Notes: generated by a model from the sequence alone, not told the origin. DNA of 33,263 nucleotides from an uncultured Flavobacteriales bacterium (GCA_903821715.1 CAIJMB010000004.1:1-33263); one strand, 5' to 3'. Shown: positions 1 to 8,794, counted from the first letter of the stretch. Translations and numbers: made by a program.

Positions 1-599
1 AGTCTGAACCACGTAGTGACGAATCAAATGGAAGGCCACCGGGCCGTCGTAGTTATTTGAGTATGATACAGTGGGCTGAAGCAACTGCGGAACGGCAACA
101 CCCATTTGAAAGTTTTCAACCTTGAGGTTGATACCCGCATTGAGGTCGAGTGAACCGTTCGTGTTGGACGGAAACAGAAAAGGATCACCCTCGTTTTTCA
201 CGCGAATGCTCGCCATGTCGAACGTATTGTTCACATAACCTGCCCCCAAACCAAAGCTCAAAATTGCATTTTCAGACAGTTGAGCGTGGTACGCATAGTG
301 ACCATAGATACCTGAACGACGCACAATATCGGTGGCATCAGTAAAGGCGTACACTGAGTAGCCAACGCGCTCTTTGTTCGTTGCTCCATTAAACAGCAAC
401 GCTGAAGTTTCGGGCGCACCCTCCATGCCCTGCCACTGCTGGCGGTGCATCGTAACGAGCTCGCTGAAACCTGCGGCTCCGCTTTTGGCGGGGTTCACCA
501 TTGCTTGAGCGAAAAATAAATGGCTGTACAGCGGGAGCTGCTGGGCCGCGATCGTGCCCGAACAACCGAGTACTGCAGAAAAGAGAATAATCTTCTTCA
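1..599 (-). CDS. PorP/SprF family type IX secretion system outer-membrane protein (partial, C-terminus cut by window edge)
   Basis: The reverse strand reads 199 codons open from an ATG at 599 to the window edge, so the C-terminal part is missing. The protein starts with a signal peptide (MKKII, hydrophobic stretch, then a likely cut at AAQ-Q). The mature N-terminus contains the PorP/SprF hallmarks: a QLPLYSHLFF segment, then MVNPAKSGAAGFSE and an arginine-glutamine-tryptophan-glycine region (RQQWQGMEGAPET). Later segments alternate like beta-strands of an outer-membrane barrel. PorP/SprF proteins help attach or secrete T9SS cargo; in Flavobacterium, SprF-like proteins are specific partners of cargo carrying type B C-terminal domains. 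Here the gene begins 20 nt after the stop of exactly such a cargo gene, in the same direction, so the two very probably form an operon and a cargo/partner pair. The family call is firm; the pairing is inferred from context. Confidence 0.9.
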
Positions 600-619
600 T
601 AAAAATGGAGCGTAAAAGG

Positions 620-2683
620 TTAAGGACGAACTACGGTAATGGCTCCGCGGAAGCGGATAATGTCGTCGCACACAAGCAAGTAGTAGTAGGTTCCGTCGGG
701 AAGTGGATCTCCGCCTTGGGTCGAACCATCCCAGCCTGAAGTATAGCGCTTTTGTTCAAAGACTTGGGCACCCCAACGGTCAAGTACTAAGAGGTCACAA
801 CTGTCAGCGCGAACGAGCTCACTGAGGTCAAATACATCATTGTATCCATCACCATTGGGCGTAATCACGTTCATCACATTACTGAGGTCCGGAACGAGTG
901 TGGCAGGGTCAAACGTGTAGACGAACATTGTATCAGTGTCGAAGCAACCGTATGAATTGAGCACTTCAACCACGTACATCGTTGTGTCTTGGGTCGGAAC
1001 CGTCTGAGCATTGGGGTTGTACGTATCGCTGAAGTAGGTTGGAACGTCGGCGTACCAGTAGTACAAAAATCCGCCAGTCGCATTGAGCTGTACGGTCGAA
1101 CCTGGAAGAACCGTTTGGTCGGGACCCGCGTTGGCGTTTACCGTAAAATAGAAGACTTCAAGCGTGTCGTAGTTTATACAACCGTTTGAATTGGTTCCGG
1201 CCACAACATACACTCCAGGTGTTTTGGCGTAAAATGATGCGCCGCTGTAGCTTCCACCTGGGAAGGTCCACAAATAGCTCGTGCTACTGCCTGTAACACC
1301 TACGAGCACCGAATCTCCAGCACATAGCGCTAAGGAATCTGCGGGTGCTACTGCAATCGTGGGTAGCTTCACCACGGTAACAAGTAGTTCACTCGTCGTG
1401 TGGGTACAGTAATCGTTGTCGATAATGAGACGGTACTCTGCACTTCCTGATACAATCGCAGTTGACACGGTGAGCTTGTCGGATGTCTCATTCGGGATTG
1501 ATGTCCAGTTGCCACTACCCGCAGGGAATCGAACTTGCCACTGGAATTCCCATGAACTTTGGGATACGATGGCTGCGAGTTGGGTCGAGTCATTTTCGCA
1601 AATAGTGAGCGCCGCAGTAGTCTGACCCGGCCACGCTACGGCCTGTATCTCTGTGTCGGGAATGGAGTCAACAAACAGCCAAAATGCATCACTCGTGTCA
1701 GGACAACCCCCAGGAAGCCATACAGTCTCTAGGTAGTATACCCCACCTTCATTGGTACTCAAGCTTACTTGTTTGGCATTTTTAACGGGCACCACAAATG
1801 TTTGCCCAAAGAGTCCAATCGAATCACGGAGCCACTGGTACAGTACCGAAGTTCCTGCAGAAGATGAATTAGGACCCTGAAGTTGAATGAACTCGGTATC
1901 GCAAAAACCAACAGAGTCGATGAGCGAATTCTTGTCCAAAACCTCTATCGTCTGCATTGTTCCCGGCTTGTGAATGACCGTGGTGCTGGGCTGAAAAAGA
2001 TTGACAATGGTGTCTTCGGTGGTTTTGGTGCACACACCATTACTTACCTCTACCGTGTAGGTACCCGAATTGAACACAAGTAGCGAATCGCTCGTTTGAC
2101 CCGGCATCAACGTACCGTCTTTAAACCACTGATAACCATTCTGGCCGCTGTTGGCAAAAAGGGTTACGGTATCATTGGCACAAAATCCCCAATCCTGAAC
2201 ACCCGTATGGAGATTATTAAACCCTCCTGAAATAGAAGTAATTACTGCAGGAGGACTTACGTTCACAATCATTTGAATGGTATCACTCCACAACGACGGA
2301 TTCGAACTTTTTACCGTGATCGAATAGAAACCACTTGCGGTAATAGACTCTGGAATGACCACCCAGATGTACTTGGATCCGACGGAATTTGTATCGGTTC
2401 CCACGGGTAAGGGCAAATAAGATTGAAATTCAGTGATCGGAAGTGTGTCAGAGTTGGCCACGGTGAATGAACTAGGCATTCCAGGGGCAATCCATACACG
2501 CAACCTATTGGTTGCGGCGAGGGCGTTTCCGGTAATTCCTAAATCAAGCCGAAGTGTATCACCGGTGCATTTCGAAAGGTTAGGAGTTTGAACAAGCGAC
2601 AGTGATTGACCAAACAAGGATGGAGTTGATAAGACTCCTGCAATGAACGCGGTGAGAATACGGATGCGGAGATTCATGAGCAT
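620..2683 (-). CDS. T9SS type B sorting domain (gliding motility-associated C-terminal domain) surface protein with Ig-like repeats
   Basis: This 687-residue protein has a signal peptide (cut probably near SLFGQ-SLS, about residue 26). Several Ig/PKD-like modules follow, each with a Cys-x-x-Asp-Ser/Thr start (for example CANDTVTL, CENDSTQL, CAGDSVLV), a central Trp and a closing Tyr-x-Val-plus-Cys pattern. Residues from about 600 to the end form a type B T9SS sorting domain: ITPNGDGYNDVF, then LLVLDRWGAQVFE, a GWDGS, LPDGTYYY and a terminal beta-strand ending RP. Such domains direct export across the outer membrane by T9SS. An in-frame ATG six bases downstream is an equally good start. The adjacent downstream PorP/SprF gene is the expected partner. 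A TATCTTTG promoter element lies 19 nt upstream of the start. Ligand or adhesive target cannot be told from sequence. Confidence 0.93.
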   Translation of the reverse strand: MLMNLRIRILTAFIAGVLSTPSLFGQSLSLVQTPNLSKCTGDTLRLDLGITGNALAATNRLRVWIAPGMPSSFTVANSDTLPITEFQSYLPLPVGTDTNSVGSKYIWVVIPESITASGFYSITVKSSNPSLWSDTIQMIVNVSPPAVITSISGGFNNLHTGVQDWGFCANDTVTLFANSGQNGYQWFKDGTLMPGQTSDSLLVFNSGTYTVEVSNGVCTKTTEDTIVNLFQPSTTVIHKPGTMQTIEVLDKNSLIDSVGFCDTEFIQLQGPNSSSAGTSVLYQWLRDSIGLFGQTFVVPVKNAKQVSLSTNEGGVYYLETVWLPGGCPDTSDAFWLFVDSIPDTEIQAVAWPGQTTAALTICENDSTQLAAIVSQSSWEFQWQVRFPAGSGNWTSIPNETSDKLTVSTAIVSGSAEYRLIIDNDYCTHTTSELLVTVVKLPTIAVAPADSLALCAGDSVLVGVTGSSTSYLWTFPGGSYSGASFYAKTPGVYVVAGTNSNGCINYDTLEVFYFTVNANAGPDQTVLPGSTVQLNATGGFLYYWYADVPTYFSDTYNPNAQTVPTQDTTMYVVEVLNSYGCFDTDTMFVYTFDPATLVPDLSNVMNVITPNGDGYNDVFDLSELVRADSCDLLVLDRWGAQVFEQKRYTSGWDGSTQGGDPLPDGTYYYLLVCDDIIRFRGAITVVRP

Positions 2684-2702
2684 GTACGTGACAGATATCT
2701 AA

Positions 2703-2710
2703 CAAAGATA
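2703..2710 (-). promoter_or_regulatory. Bacteroidota -7 promoter element (TATCTTTG) for the T9SS cargo/PorP operon
   Basis: The reverse strand reads TATCTTTG, a full match to the TAnnTTTG element recognised by the Bacteroidota housekeeping sigma factor. It ends 19 nt before the start codon at 2683. No clear TTG -33 element lies at the usual spacing. Confidence 0.6.
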
Positions 2711-2776
2711 TAACCTTCCCTATTCTGTTCACGTTCGCAGGCTGATGGAGTAGTTCGGAATGTTCCCGCGATGGAC

Positions 2777-2807
2777 TTGGGCGAACGAACGCGAGCAGGT
2801 ACCTTCG
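2777..2807 (+). promoter_or_regulatory. Promoter for dgkA: TTG-N20-TACCTTCG, 4 nt from the ATG
   Basis: TTG at 2777-2779 is followed after 20 nt by TACCTTCG at 2800-2807, one mismatch from TAnnTTTG. The spacing fits the flavobacterial pattern TTG-N17-23-TAnnTTTG. Only four bases separate the element from the ATG at 2812, so transcription should start at or next to the start codon (leaderless mRNA). Confidence 0.6.
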
Positions 2808-2811
2808 TTGA

Positions 2812-3168
2812 ATGGTACGAGCGTTCTACGTGGCATTTCGCGGGCTCCTTATTGCTTGGCGTTCTGAATTGCACTTCAAAGTACACAGCGCCGCGGCGAT
2901 CACAGTCATTGCTATGGGATTAGCGCTCAATGTTTCAACTATCGAATGGGCAATCCTTGTATTGACTATCGGCTTTGTGTTTGCCGCAGAGTATGCGAAC
3001 TCTGCATTGGAACGACTGGGCGACCGCGTTAGCACGGAGTATGACCCACTCATTCGGGATGCAAAGGATTTTGCCGCCGCATCGGTCCTCATCGCAGCAA
3101 TTGCAGCCGCGGTGGTGGGTCTATTGATCCTTGGACCGAAGTTGTGGTCTTATTTCGTTGCGTTATGA
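2812..3168 (+). CDS. dgkA: Diacylglycerol kinase / undecaprenol kinase family integral membrane protein
   Basis: This 118-residue protein has the DgkA length and three hydrophobic membrane segments (about residues 27-42, 45-58 and 90-115). The family signature is present: Ser-Glu at 18-19 before HFKVH, the catalytic segment EYANSALERLGD with Glu60 and Glu67, and the AKD motif at 84-86. DgkA-type enzymes phosphorylate diacylglycerol or undecaprenol in the inner membrane with ATP. In Gram-positive bacteria the homologue acts on undecaprenol; which lipid is used here is not visible from sequence. The ATG follows a promoter element by only four bases. The stop codon overlaps the next gene's ATG (ATGA), so the two are probably translationally coupled. 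Confidence 0.9.
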   Translation: MVRAFYVAFRGLLIAWRSELHFKVHSAAAITVIAMGLALNVSTIEWAILVLTIGFVFAAEYANSALERLGDRVSTEYDPLIRDAKDFAAASVLIAAIAAAVVGLLILGPKLWSYFVAL

Positions 3169-3629
3169 ATTGGAACAGTATCAGTGAAGAAGTGCTTCAC
3201 GTCCTTTATTCTGAGGGATGGAGCGGGATTGGCTCCGCCTGCAACGTACTTAAAGAGCGCGTCAATCACTACCAATGGGTTGGCATTTACTGGATGAACG
3301 AGGCCGAACAGATGCTCTATTTGGGACCGTTTTCAGGAGCAGAAACGGAGCATACTCGGATCCCGTATGGTCGCGGAATCTGCGGACAAGTTGCAGTGAG
3401 CGGGGAGTCTTTTGAGGTTCCCGATGTGTGGGCCCAAGACAATTACTTAGCATGCTCGATGGAAACTAAGTCAGAATTGGTGGTTCCTATCTTTCATGGC
3501 ACGCGTCTCATTGGCCAGATTGATATCGACAGTCACTTTTTGAACCCATTTGGCTCAGAGGACCATCGACTACTCGAGAGCATAGCCCATGCAATCGGGA
3601 CTATGCCCGAAGCGGCAACTATTGGTTGA
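3165..3629 (+). CDS. GAF domain protein, free methionine-(R)-sulfoxide reductase-like
   Basis: The start is taken as the ATG at 3165, which overlaps the dgkA stop as ATGA, giving 154 residues; an in-frame ATG at 3144 would lie inside dgkA. The whole protein is one GAF domain of the fRMsr type: WVGIYW, LGPFSG (53-58), RGICGQ with Cys73, VPDV (85-88), YLACS with Cys97, SELVVPI and GQIDIDS (118-123). This family reduces free methionine-R-sulfoxide in the cytosol using a thioredoxin-linked Cys pair. Two of the three conserved cysteines (here Cys73 and Cys97) are present, while the first, usually just after the GPF-G motif, is His63 here. Activity therefore looks possible but is not certain. The 3' end overlaps the convergent permease gene by 11 nt. 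Confidence 0.82.
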   Translation: MNWNSISEEVLHVLYSEGWSGIGSACNVLKERVNHYQWVGIYWMNEAEQMLYLGPFSGAETEHTRIPYGRGICGQVAVSGESFEVPDVWAQDNYLACSMETKSELVVPIFHGTRLIGQIDIDSHFLNPFGSEDHRLLESIAHAIGTMPEAATIG

Positions 3630-4869
3630 ACCGAATTGCCTCGACTGGGTCGAGGCGCGCGGCCATTTCTGCGGGGGCGTATCCCGCGATGAGGCCAATC
3701 AAGGCAGACAAGCCAATTCCCGTGACTATGTTTTGAAACGACACCGCGAGTTCAAAATCCGAAACCGCCGCACCGACCGCAATCAAGATACCAGCAAAGG
3801 TCAAACCAATAATTCCGCCTACGAGGCTCAAAAGCACACTTTCAAGCAAGAACTGGGCGAGGATGAAGCCGCGGGTCGCACCCAAAGCCTTTTGAACACC
3901 AATTTGACCTGTGCGCTCGCGAACACTTACAAACATGATGTTGGCGATTCCAAAGCCCCCGACGAGGATGCTGAATCCGCCGATGACCGTCCCCGCAAGA
4001 CCAATTACACCGAACATTTGATCAAGTCCCGAACTCAAGGTGGAGGACTCATTGAGTGCAAAAGAGTCATCTTCTGAAGGGGGTTGACGACGAATCTTTC
4101 GCATGACAAGACGCACATTTTCTTTGAGCTCAGCCACAGAGGTTCCGGACGCGGCACGAACCTGAATGGCCGATCCACCCATCTCATCACCCACATTCGC
4201 CACCACCCAACGGGCAGGTACCAGTACTCGGGCATCGTGGGTTTCACCAACCAATGAACTGCCCTCGCGCTCAAGGACTCCAATCACTTGAAAATCGCGA
4301 CCGAGAATCCGAATGCTGGTGCCGACGAGCTGCGCGCTTGAGGCCAAACCCTCAGCGATATCAGCTCCGACAATGCAGTACGGCAGACCACTGCGCAATT
4401 CGCGTTCGGTAAAGTAGCGCCCACCGACAAAACCAAGTTTATTCAGCTGGGAGTAGTCGTACGTGATTCCCCTGATTTCGGTTTGCTCCACGTTGGAGTT
4501 GCCGGCGCTCACCGTGGTGGTGGTTCCGTTCAAAAGCACAATCGCATCGGAACCCCGAACCCCAAACTCTTCAAGACGTTGGTAGTCGAAGTAGCCAACT
4601 TCAGGGCGCTGGAAGTACTTCCACCATTCGTACTCGCCTCCACCCCCGCCCCAGGGCCACTTTTGGACGTACACTACGTCAGAACCGAGGCCCTGTACGC
4701 TCGAGCGAATACTGCGCTCAAGGCTATCCACCACCGCATACACTGAGATAATGGAGAAAATTCCGACCGCAATTCCGAGGAGTGAAAGGACGGTACGAAG
4801 GATGTTCGCAGTCATGGCTGACCACGCCAAACGGGTAGATTCCCAAATTAGAAAAAATAGGTGGCGCAC
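3619..4869 (-). CDS. ABC transporter permease, MacB/FtsX type
   Basis: This is a 416-residue inner-membrane protein starting at GTG. An N-terminal membrane segment at about 20-45 (ILRTVLSLLGIAVGIFSIISVYAV) is followed by a periplasmic MacB-like core domain of about 230 residues. The C-terminal FtsX domain has three membrane helices, with GIANIMFVSVRERTGQIGVQKALGA as the coupling-helix region and the usual ending APAEMAARLDPVEAIRFNQ. The family moves peptides, drugs, lipoproteins or signals using an ATPase partner and often a membrane-fusion protein. Neither partner is adjacent, so this is an orphan permease and the substrate is unknown. A degenerate -7 site (GAACTTTG) lies 14 nt upstream in the divergent gap to purH. 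Confidence 0.9.
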   Translation of the reverse strand: MRHLFFLIWESTRLAWSAMTANILRTVLSLLGIAVGIFSIISVYAVVDSLERSIRSSVQGLGSDVVYVQKWPWGGGGGEYEWWKYFQRPEVGYFDYQRLEEFGVRGSDAIVLLNGTTTTVSAGNSNVEQTEIRGITYDYSQLNKLGFVGGRYFTERELRSGLPYCIVGADIAEGLASSAQLVGTSIRILGRDFQVIGVLEREGSSLVGETHDARVLVPARWVVANVGDEMGGSAIQVRAASGTSVAELKENVRLVMRKIRRQPPSEDDSFALNESSTLSSGLDQMFGVIGLAGTVIGGFSILVGGFGIANIMFVSVRERTGQIGVQKALGATRGFILAQFLLESVLLSLVGGIIGLTFAGILIAVGAAVSDFELAVSFQNIVTGIGLSALIGLIAGYAPAEMAARLDPVEAIRFNQ

Positions 4870-4906
4870 GGGGGCAATTTAGTCAAAGTTCATGCCATGT
4901 TCGCCG

Positions 4907-4914
4907 TACTTTTG
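4907..4914 (+). promoter_or_regulatory. Bacteroidota -7 promoter element (TACTTTTG) for purH-mre operon
   Basis: TACTTTTG is a full match to TAnnTTTG and lies 31 nt before the purH GTG. The next five genes follow with gaps of at most seven bases, so it may drive the whole purH-mreBCD-pbp2-rodA unit. No TTG is present at the usual -33 position. Confidence 0.55.
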
Positions 4915-4945
4915 CAACCTTTCTTGACCCAATTTTCAGTTCGAC

Positions 4946-6457
4946 GTGCAGCAGGTTCAATCCGCCCTTATTTCAGTTTTTCACAAAGACGGCCTCGAGC
5001 CAATTGTACAGCACCTTCATAAGCTTGGGGTGAAAATGTACAGTACGGGCGGAACCCAATCATTCATCGAGAGTTTAGGCGTTCCGGTAACGGCCGTGGA
5101 GACAGTTACGGGATTTCCAAGTATCCTTGATGGTCGCGTTAAAACGCTGCACCCTATGGTCTTTGGCGGAATCCTTTGGCGCCGGGACCGCAAAGACGAC
5201 CAGGACACCGTAGAGCGCTTTGGGATTCCCAGTTTTGATATGGTGATCGTCGACCTCTACCCTTTTGAGGACACCGTAGCCTCAGGGGCATCTGAAGAAG
5301 ACATCATCGAGAAGATTGACATCGGCGGGATTTCGCTGATCCGTGCCGCAGCGAAAAATTTCGACCACTGCTGGATTGTGAGTTCGCGCGCTCAGTACGC
5401 CGAAGTGCTCGAACTCCTTCAGTCCCAAGGCGGAACCTTGACCCGCGAGCAGCGCAAAGCATTTGCCGGCGCTGCCTTTCAGACCAGCCAGAACTACGAT
5501 GCCCACATTGCTTCGTGGACCCTTGGCCAAGACCACCCCTTCCCGACGTTGATGGGTAGCCGCCGCAGCCTTCGCTACGGTGAGAATCCGCACCAAAAGG
5601 CGTGGTACGTCGGCGACCTCACGAGCCGCCTTGAGCAAATTCACGGCAAAGAGCTCAGCTACAACAACCTACTTGACGTCGAAGCGGCTCTTGATTTTGT
5701 CAGCGAAGGCCACGATGCTACGGTCGCCATCATCAAGCACAACAACGCGTGCGGGATGGCAAGCCGCCCAACCGTCCTCGAAGCGTGGAACGACGCACTA
5801 TCCGCTGATCCCGTTTCTGCCTTCGGCGGTGTGATCGCATGCAACCAACCTGTGGACCTCGCGACTGCAGAGGCAATGAACTCGCTCTTTTTTGAAGTGC
5901 TACTGGCCCCGAGCTATAGCGATGAAGCCCTCGAAGTACTTCAGTCGAAAAAGAACCGCATCTTGGTGAAGGTGAAGCCCGAAGCGAGCACACACTTCCG
6001 CGTACGCTGGGTACTCAATGGCGTGCTCATTCAGGAACGCGACCACCATACTGACGCAGCTGAAGACTTGAGCGTCGTAACGAATGTGGTTCCGACCCCC
6101 GAACAAGTGGCCGACATGCTCTACGCTTCGGCAATTGGCAAGCACACCAAGAGCAATACCATTGTACTAGTTAAAAACCGTCAGCTCTTGGCCGCGGGTA
6201 CAGGCCAAACATCGCGTGTAGATGCCCTTCAACAGGCTATTCACAAGGCACAGTCCTTTGGACTTTCACTTGACGGAGCCGTAATGGCGTCTGATGCATT
6301 TTTTCCCTTCCCTGATTGCGTCGAAATTGCGTACTTAGCAGGTATTACCGCGGTCATCCAACCGGGCGGAAGCGTCAAGGATGATTTGAGCGTTCAGTAC
6401 TGCAACGAGCACGGCGTGGCCATGGTAATGACCGGTTTCCGACACTTCAAACACTAA
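4946..6457 (+). CDS. purH: Bifunctional AICAR formyltransferase / IMP cyclohydrolase
   Basis: PurH catalyses the last two steps of IMP synthesis: formylation of AICAR with 10-formyl-THF, then cyclisation. The 503-residue length is typical. Residues 1-150 form the MGS-like cyclohydrolase domain (ALISVFHKDGL, YSTGGT, DGRVKTLHP, DLYPFE, DIGGISLIRAAAKN). The transformylase domain follows with SLRYGENPHQKA, the catalytic Lys264-His265 in IKHNNACG, VSAFGGVIACN, AAGTGQTSRVDA and DAFFPFPD near the end. The start is GTG at 4946, which matches the family N-terminus (short polar lead, then SALISVFHK). mreB begins seven bases after the stop, so this purine gene heads the cell-shape operon; I recall the same neighbourhood from other Bacteroidota. 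Confidence 0.97.
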   Translation: MQQVQSALISVFHKDGLEPIVQHLHKLGVKMYSTGGTQSFIESLGVPVTAVETVTGFPSILDGRVKTLHPMVFGGILWRRDRKDDQDTVERFGIPSFDMVIVDLYPFEDTVASGASEEDIIEKIDIGGISLIRAAAKNFDHCWIVSSRAQYAEVLELLQSQGGTLTREQRKAFAGAAFQTSQNYDAHIASWTLGQDHPFPTLMGSRRSLRYGENPHQKAWYVGDLTSRLEQIHGKELSYNNLLDVEAALDFVSEGHDATVAIIKHNNACGMASRPTVLEAWNDALSADPVSAFGGVIACNQPVDLATAEAMNSLFFEVLLAPSYSDEALEVLQSKKNRILVKVKPEASTHFRVRWVLNGVLIQERDHHTDAAEDLSVVTNVVPTPEQVADMLYASAIGKHTKSNTIVLVKNRQLLAAGTGQTSRVDALQQAIHKAQSFGLSLDGAVMASDAFFPFPDCVEIAYLAGITAVIQPGGSVKDDLSVQYCNEHGVAMVMTGFRHFKH

Positions 6458-6464
6458 TCCCCGA

Positions 6465-7493
6465 ATGGGTCTATTTGACTTCCTCACCTACGACATCGCC
6501 ATCGACCTCGGTACGGCGAATACGTTGATCATCCACAACGACAAAGTGGTAGTGGACGCACCGTCCATCGTTGCTTTGGACCGGAGTACTAATGCCATTC
6601 TGGCCATTGGTCACGAGGCCATGCAAATGCACGGAAAAACGCACGAGAACATTCGTACCGTTCGACCTTTGAAAGACGGAGTCATTGCGGACTTTGTGGC
6701 TTCAGAGCACATGATTCGCGAAATGATCAAGAGTATTCCGGCGTTGAAGAACAACTGGTTTGCCCCGTCGTTGCGGATGGTCATTTGTATTCCAAGTGGA
6801 ATTACCGAAGTTGAAAAGCGCGCAGTGCGCGATTCCGCAGAACACGCCAACGCCAAAGAAGTCTACCTCATCCACGAGCCCATGGCCGCAGCGATTGGAA
6901 TCGGTGTAGACGTCCTTGAGCCCAAAGGCAATATGATCATCGACATCGGTGGTGGTACCACCGAAATTGCCGTTTTGGCATTAGGCGGAATTGTATGTGA
7001 TAAGTCCATCAAAGTAGCCGGAGATGTGTTTACCAACGACATCGCCTACTACATGCGAACGCAGCACAACCTTTTCGTGGGAGACCGAACGGCGGAACTT
7101 ATCAAAATCAACGTAGGCGCAGCTTTAGAAAACTTGCCTTCGCCGCCAGATGACATGAGCGTACAAGGGCGTGACTTGATTTCTGGCAAGCCGAAGCAAG
7201 TCGATATTTCGTACAAAGAAATCGCTCGTGCATTGGACAAGTCCCTTACGCGCATCGAGGACGCCGTAATGGAAGCCTTGTCCCTTACTCCACCCGAACT
7301 TTCAGCCGACATCTACAACTCGGGGATTTACATGGCTGGAGGCGGCTCACTTCTTCGCGGTTTGGACCAGCGTATTTCGACAAAAACGGATCTACCCGTC
7401 TACGTGGCAGAGGATCCCCTTCGCGCCGTCGTTCGCGGAACCGGCATTGCGCTGAAAAATCTCGAGAAGTACCGTACGCTTTTGATGCGCTAA
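6465..7493 (+). CDS. mreB: Rod shape-determining protein MreB (bacterial actin)
   Basis: MreB forms membrane-bound ATP filaments that guide the Rod complex during lateral wall synthesis. The 342-residue length is standard. Actin-fold motifs are visible: phosphate 1 loop DIAIDLGTANT (10-20), phosphate 2 loop MIIDIGGGTTEIAV, the VRPLKDGVIADF connection, and the adenosine-binding GIYMAGGGSLLRGL near the C-terminus. The hydrophobic amphipathic start MGLFDFL probably contacts the membrane. It sits first in the mreB-mreC-mreD-pbp2-rodA order, three bases before mreC, downstream of purH. Confidence 0.98.
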   Translation: MGLFDFLTYDIAIDLGTANTLIIHNDKVVVDAPSIVALDRSTNAILAIGHEAMQMHGKTHENIRTVRPLKDGVIADFVASEHMIREMIKSIPALKNNWFAPSLRMVICIPSGITEVEKRAVRDSAEHANAKEVYLIHEPMAAAIGIGVDVLEPKGNMIIDIGGGTTEIAVLALGGIVCDKSIKVAGDVFTNDIAYYMRTQHNLFVGDRTAELIKINVGAALENLPSPPDDMSVQGRDLISGKPKQVDISYKEIARALDKSLTRIEDAVMEALSLTPPELSADIYNSGIYMAGGGSLLRGLDQRISTKTDLPVYVAEDPLRAVVRGTGIALKNLEKYRTLLMR

Positions 7494-7496
7494 GCC

Positions 7497-8288
7497 ATGC
7501 AGAACATTCTGCGGTTTTTTGTTCGCTACCGCATCGTTCTGAGCTTGTTGGTATTCCAAGTTTTGGGACTAAGCTTGACGTACGCCCGTTCATTGGCCCA
7601 TGAAAGTATTTTTTGGGCAAATGTCCTTGAACGCCAAGCTCAATGGCGTGGTTGGTTGCACGGATGGGAGTCGTACCTGGCTCTTGAAGACAAAAACAAG
7701 CAACTCATCGCCGAAATTGCACAAATCAAAAGCAGCATTGCACTGGACTCGTCCACCGCTGCGACCTACCAAGAGGGTGGCTTTGCCTATACTCCAGGGA
7801 GCTTAATTTTTATTGAACACCGATCTGCCGAGCCGTGGGGCATCATTGATATTGGGTCCAATGCGGGATTGACGCCGCCATTCGCCGTATTGGGTTCGAG
7901 CGGAATTATTGGCATTGCGTACGAGTGCACGCCCCATTACGCTCGCGTTCGCCCGCTTAGCCACCCGAGTATGCGAATCTCTGCTTCAGCAGAGCGCACC
8001 GGCCACTTCGGGACCATACAATGGAACGGATCCAACCCGAGAACGGCAGATTTTGTTGACGTTGCCATAGAAGCTGAACTCAAACCCGGCGATCGCATTG
8101 TTACGGATGCACGCTCTAGTGTCTTCCCTGCGGGTTGGCTCGTAGGAACCGTTGAATCGGTCACCGTAGACAGCCTGCAGTTCACGCTTACTGCCACAGT
8201 TCGACTAGCTGCTGACCTACAACGTCAGCAAGTAGTGCTTGCCGCGGTTAATTTGCACTTACCCGAACGAGATAGTATTGAACCATGA
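7497..8288 (+). CDS. mreC: Rod shape-determining protein MreC
   Basis: This 263-residue bitopic protein belongs to the Rod complex and activates PBP2. It has a short cytoplasmic N-terminus, one membrane helix at about residues 12-28 (IVLSLLVFQVLGLSLTY) and a periplasmic coiled-coil stretch at about 45-80 (LALEDKNKQLIAEIAQIKSS). A two-lobed beta domain follows, with WGIIDIGSNAGLTPPFAVL and GSSGIIGIAYE, and LKPGDRIVTDARSSVFPAGWLVGTVESV in the second lobe, as usual for the family. The stop overlaps the mreD ATG by four bases. Position and length agree with MreC. Confidence 0.94.
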   Translation: MQNILRFFVRYRIVLSLLVFQVLGLSLTYARSLAHESIFWANVLERQAQWRGWLHGWESYLALEDKNKQLIAEIAQIKSSIALDSSTAATYQEGGFAYTPGSLIFIEHRSAEPWGIIDIGSNAGLTPPFAVLGSSGIIGIAYECTPHYARVRPLSHPSMRISASAERTGHFGTIQWNGSNPRTADFVDVAIEAELKPGDRIVTDARSSVFPAGWLVGTVESVTVDSLQFTLTATVRLAADLQRQQVVLAAVNLHLPERDSIEP

Positions 8289-8794
8289 CCCGACCCGGAC
8301 CTTGGATCGTTTTTTCATTTTGGGTACTCCTCGCCCAAATATTTTTATTGAGTCAAATAGAAGTAGGCGGTTATTTAAGTCCCTATTTGTATCCACTCAT
8401 ACTGGTTCTGGCACCAGCTAACTTCAATCGACTCGGCCTAGTGGCCATCAGCGCTGTGATTGGCTTGGGCATTGACCTACATGAAGGCAGCGGTGGGCTG
8501 CACCTTATGGCTAGTTCCCTTCTCGCATATGTTCGCCCTTGGATTCTTAACGGGATTGTACCCCGTGCGGCCGAAGAACAGCTTTCCTTTGCTCCCCAAG
8601 ATCTTGGGCTTGGCAAATGGACGACGTTGGTGCTCCTCACAATGGGAATTCACCACTTGTGGCTTTTTGTGTGGGCTAGCCACGGAACCCATATTTTAAG
8701 TCTCGTACTTGGACGAAGCATTCTCAACCTGTTGGTAAGTGCGGCATTGTCCACTGCGGTGGCTTGGTTTATTCCTAAATCCCAAGTGGGATGA
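8285..8794 (+). CDS. mreD: Rod shape-determining protein MreD-like membrane protein
   Basis: This 169-residue, mostly hydrophobic protein has about five membrane segments (for example WIVFSFWVLLAQIFLL at the N-terminus, and LGLVAISAVIGLGIDL). MreD is an inner-membrane Rod complex component of poorly understood function. Sequence conservation is low in this family; the call rests on membrane topology, the family-like PYLYPLIL and IGLGIDLHEGSGGLHLMASSLLAYVRP stretch, and position between mreC and pbp2. ATGA overlaps at both ends imply coupled translation. Confidence 0.88.
   Translation: MTRPGPWIVFSFWVLLAQIFLLSQIEVGGYLSPYLYPLILVLAPANFNRLGLVAISAVIGLGIDLHEGSGGLHLMASSLLAYVRPWILNGIVPRAAEEQLSFAPQDLGLGKWTTLVLLTMGIHHLWLFVWASHGTHILSLVLGRSILNLLVSAALSTAVAWFIPKSQVG

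Noticed and set aside
6611..6856. Antisense open frames over purH, mreB and other core genes.
   Set aside because: They lack promoters and family features and follow codon-pattern shadows of well-supported genes on the opposite strand.
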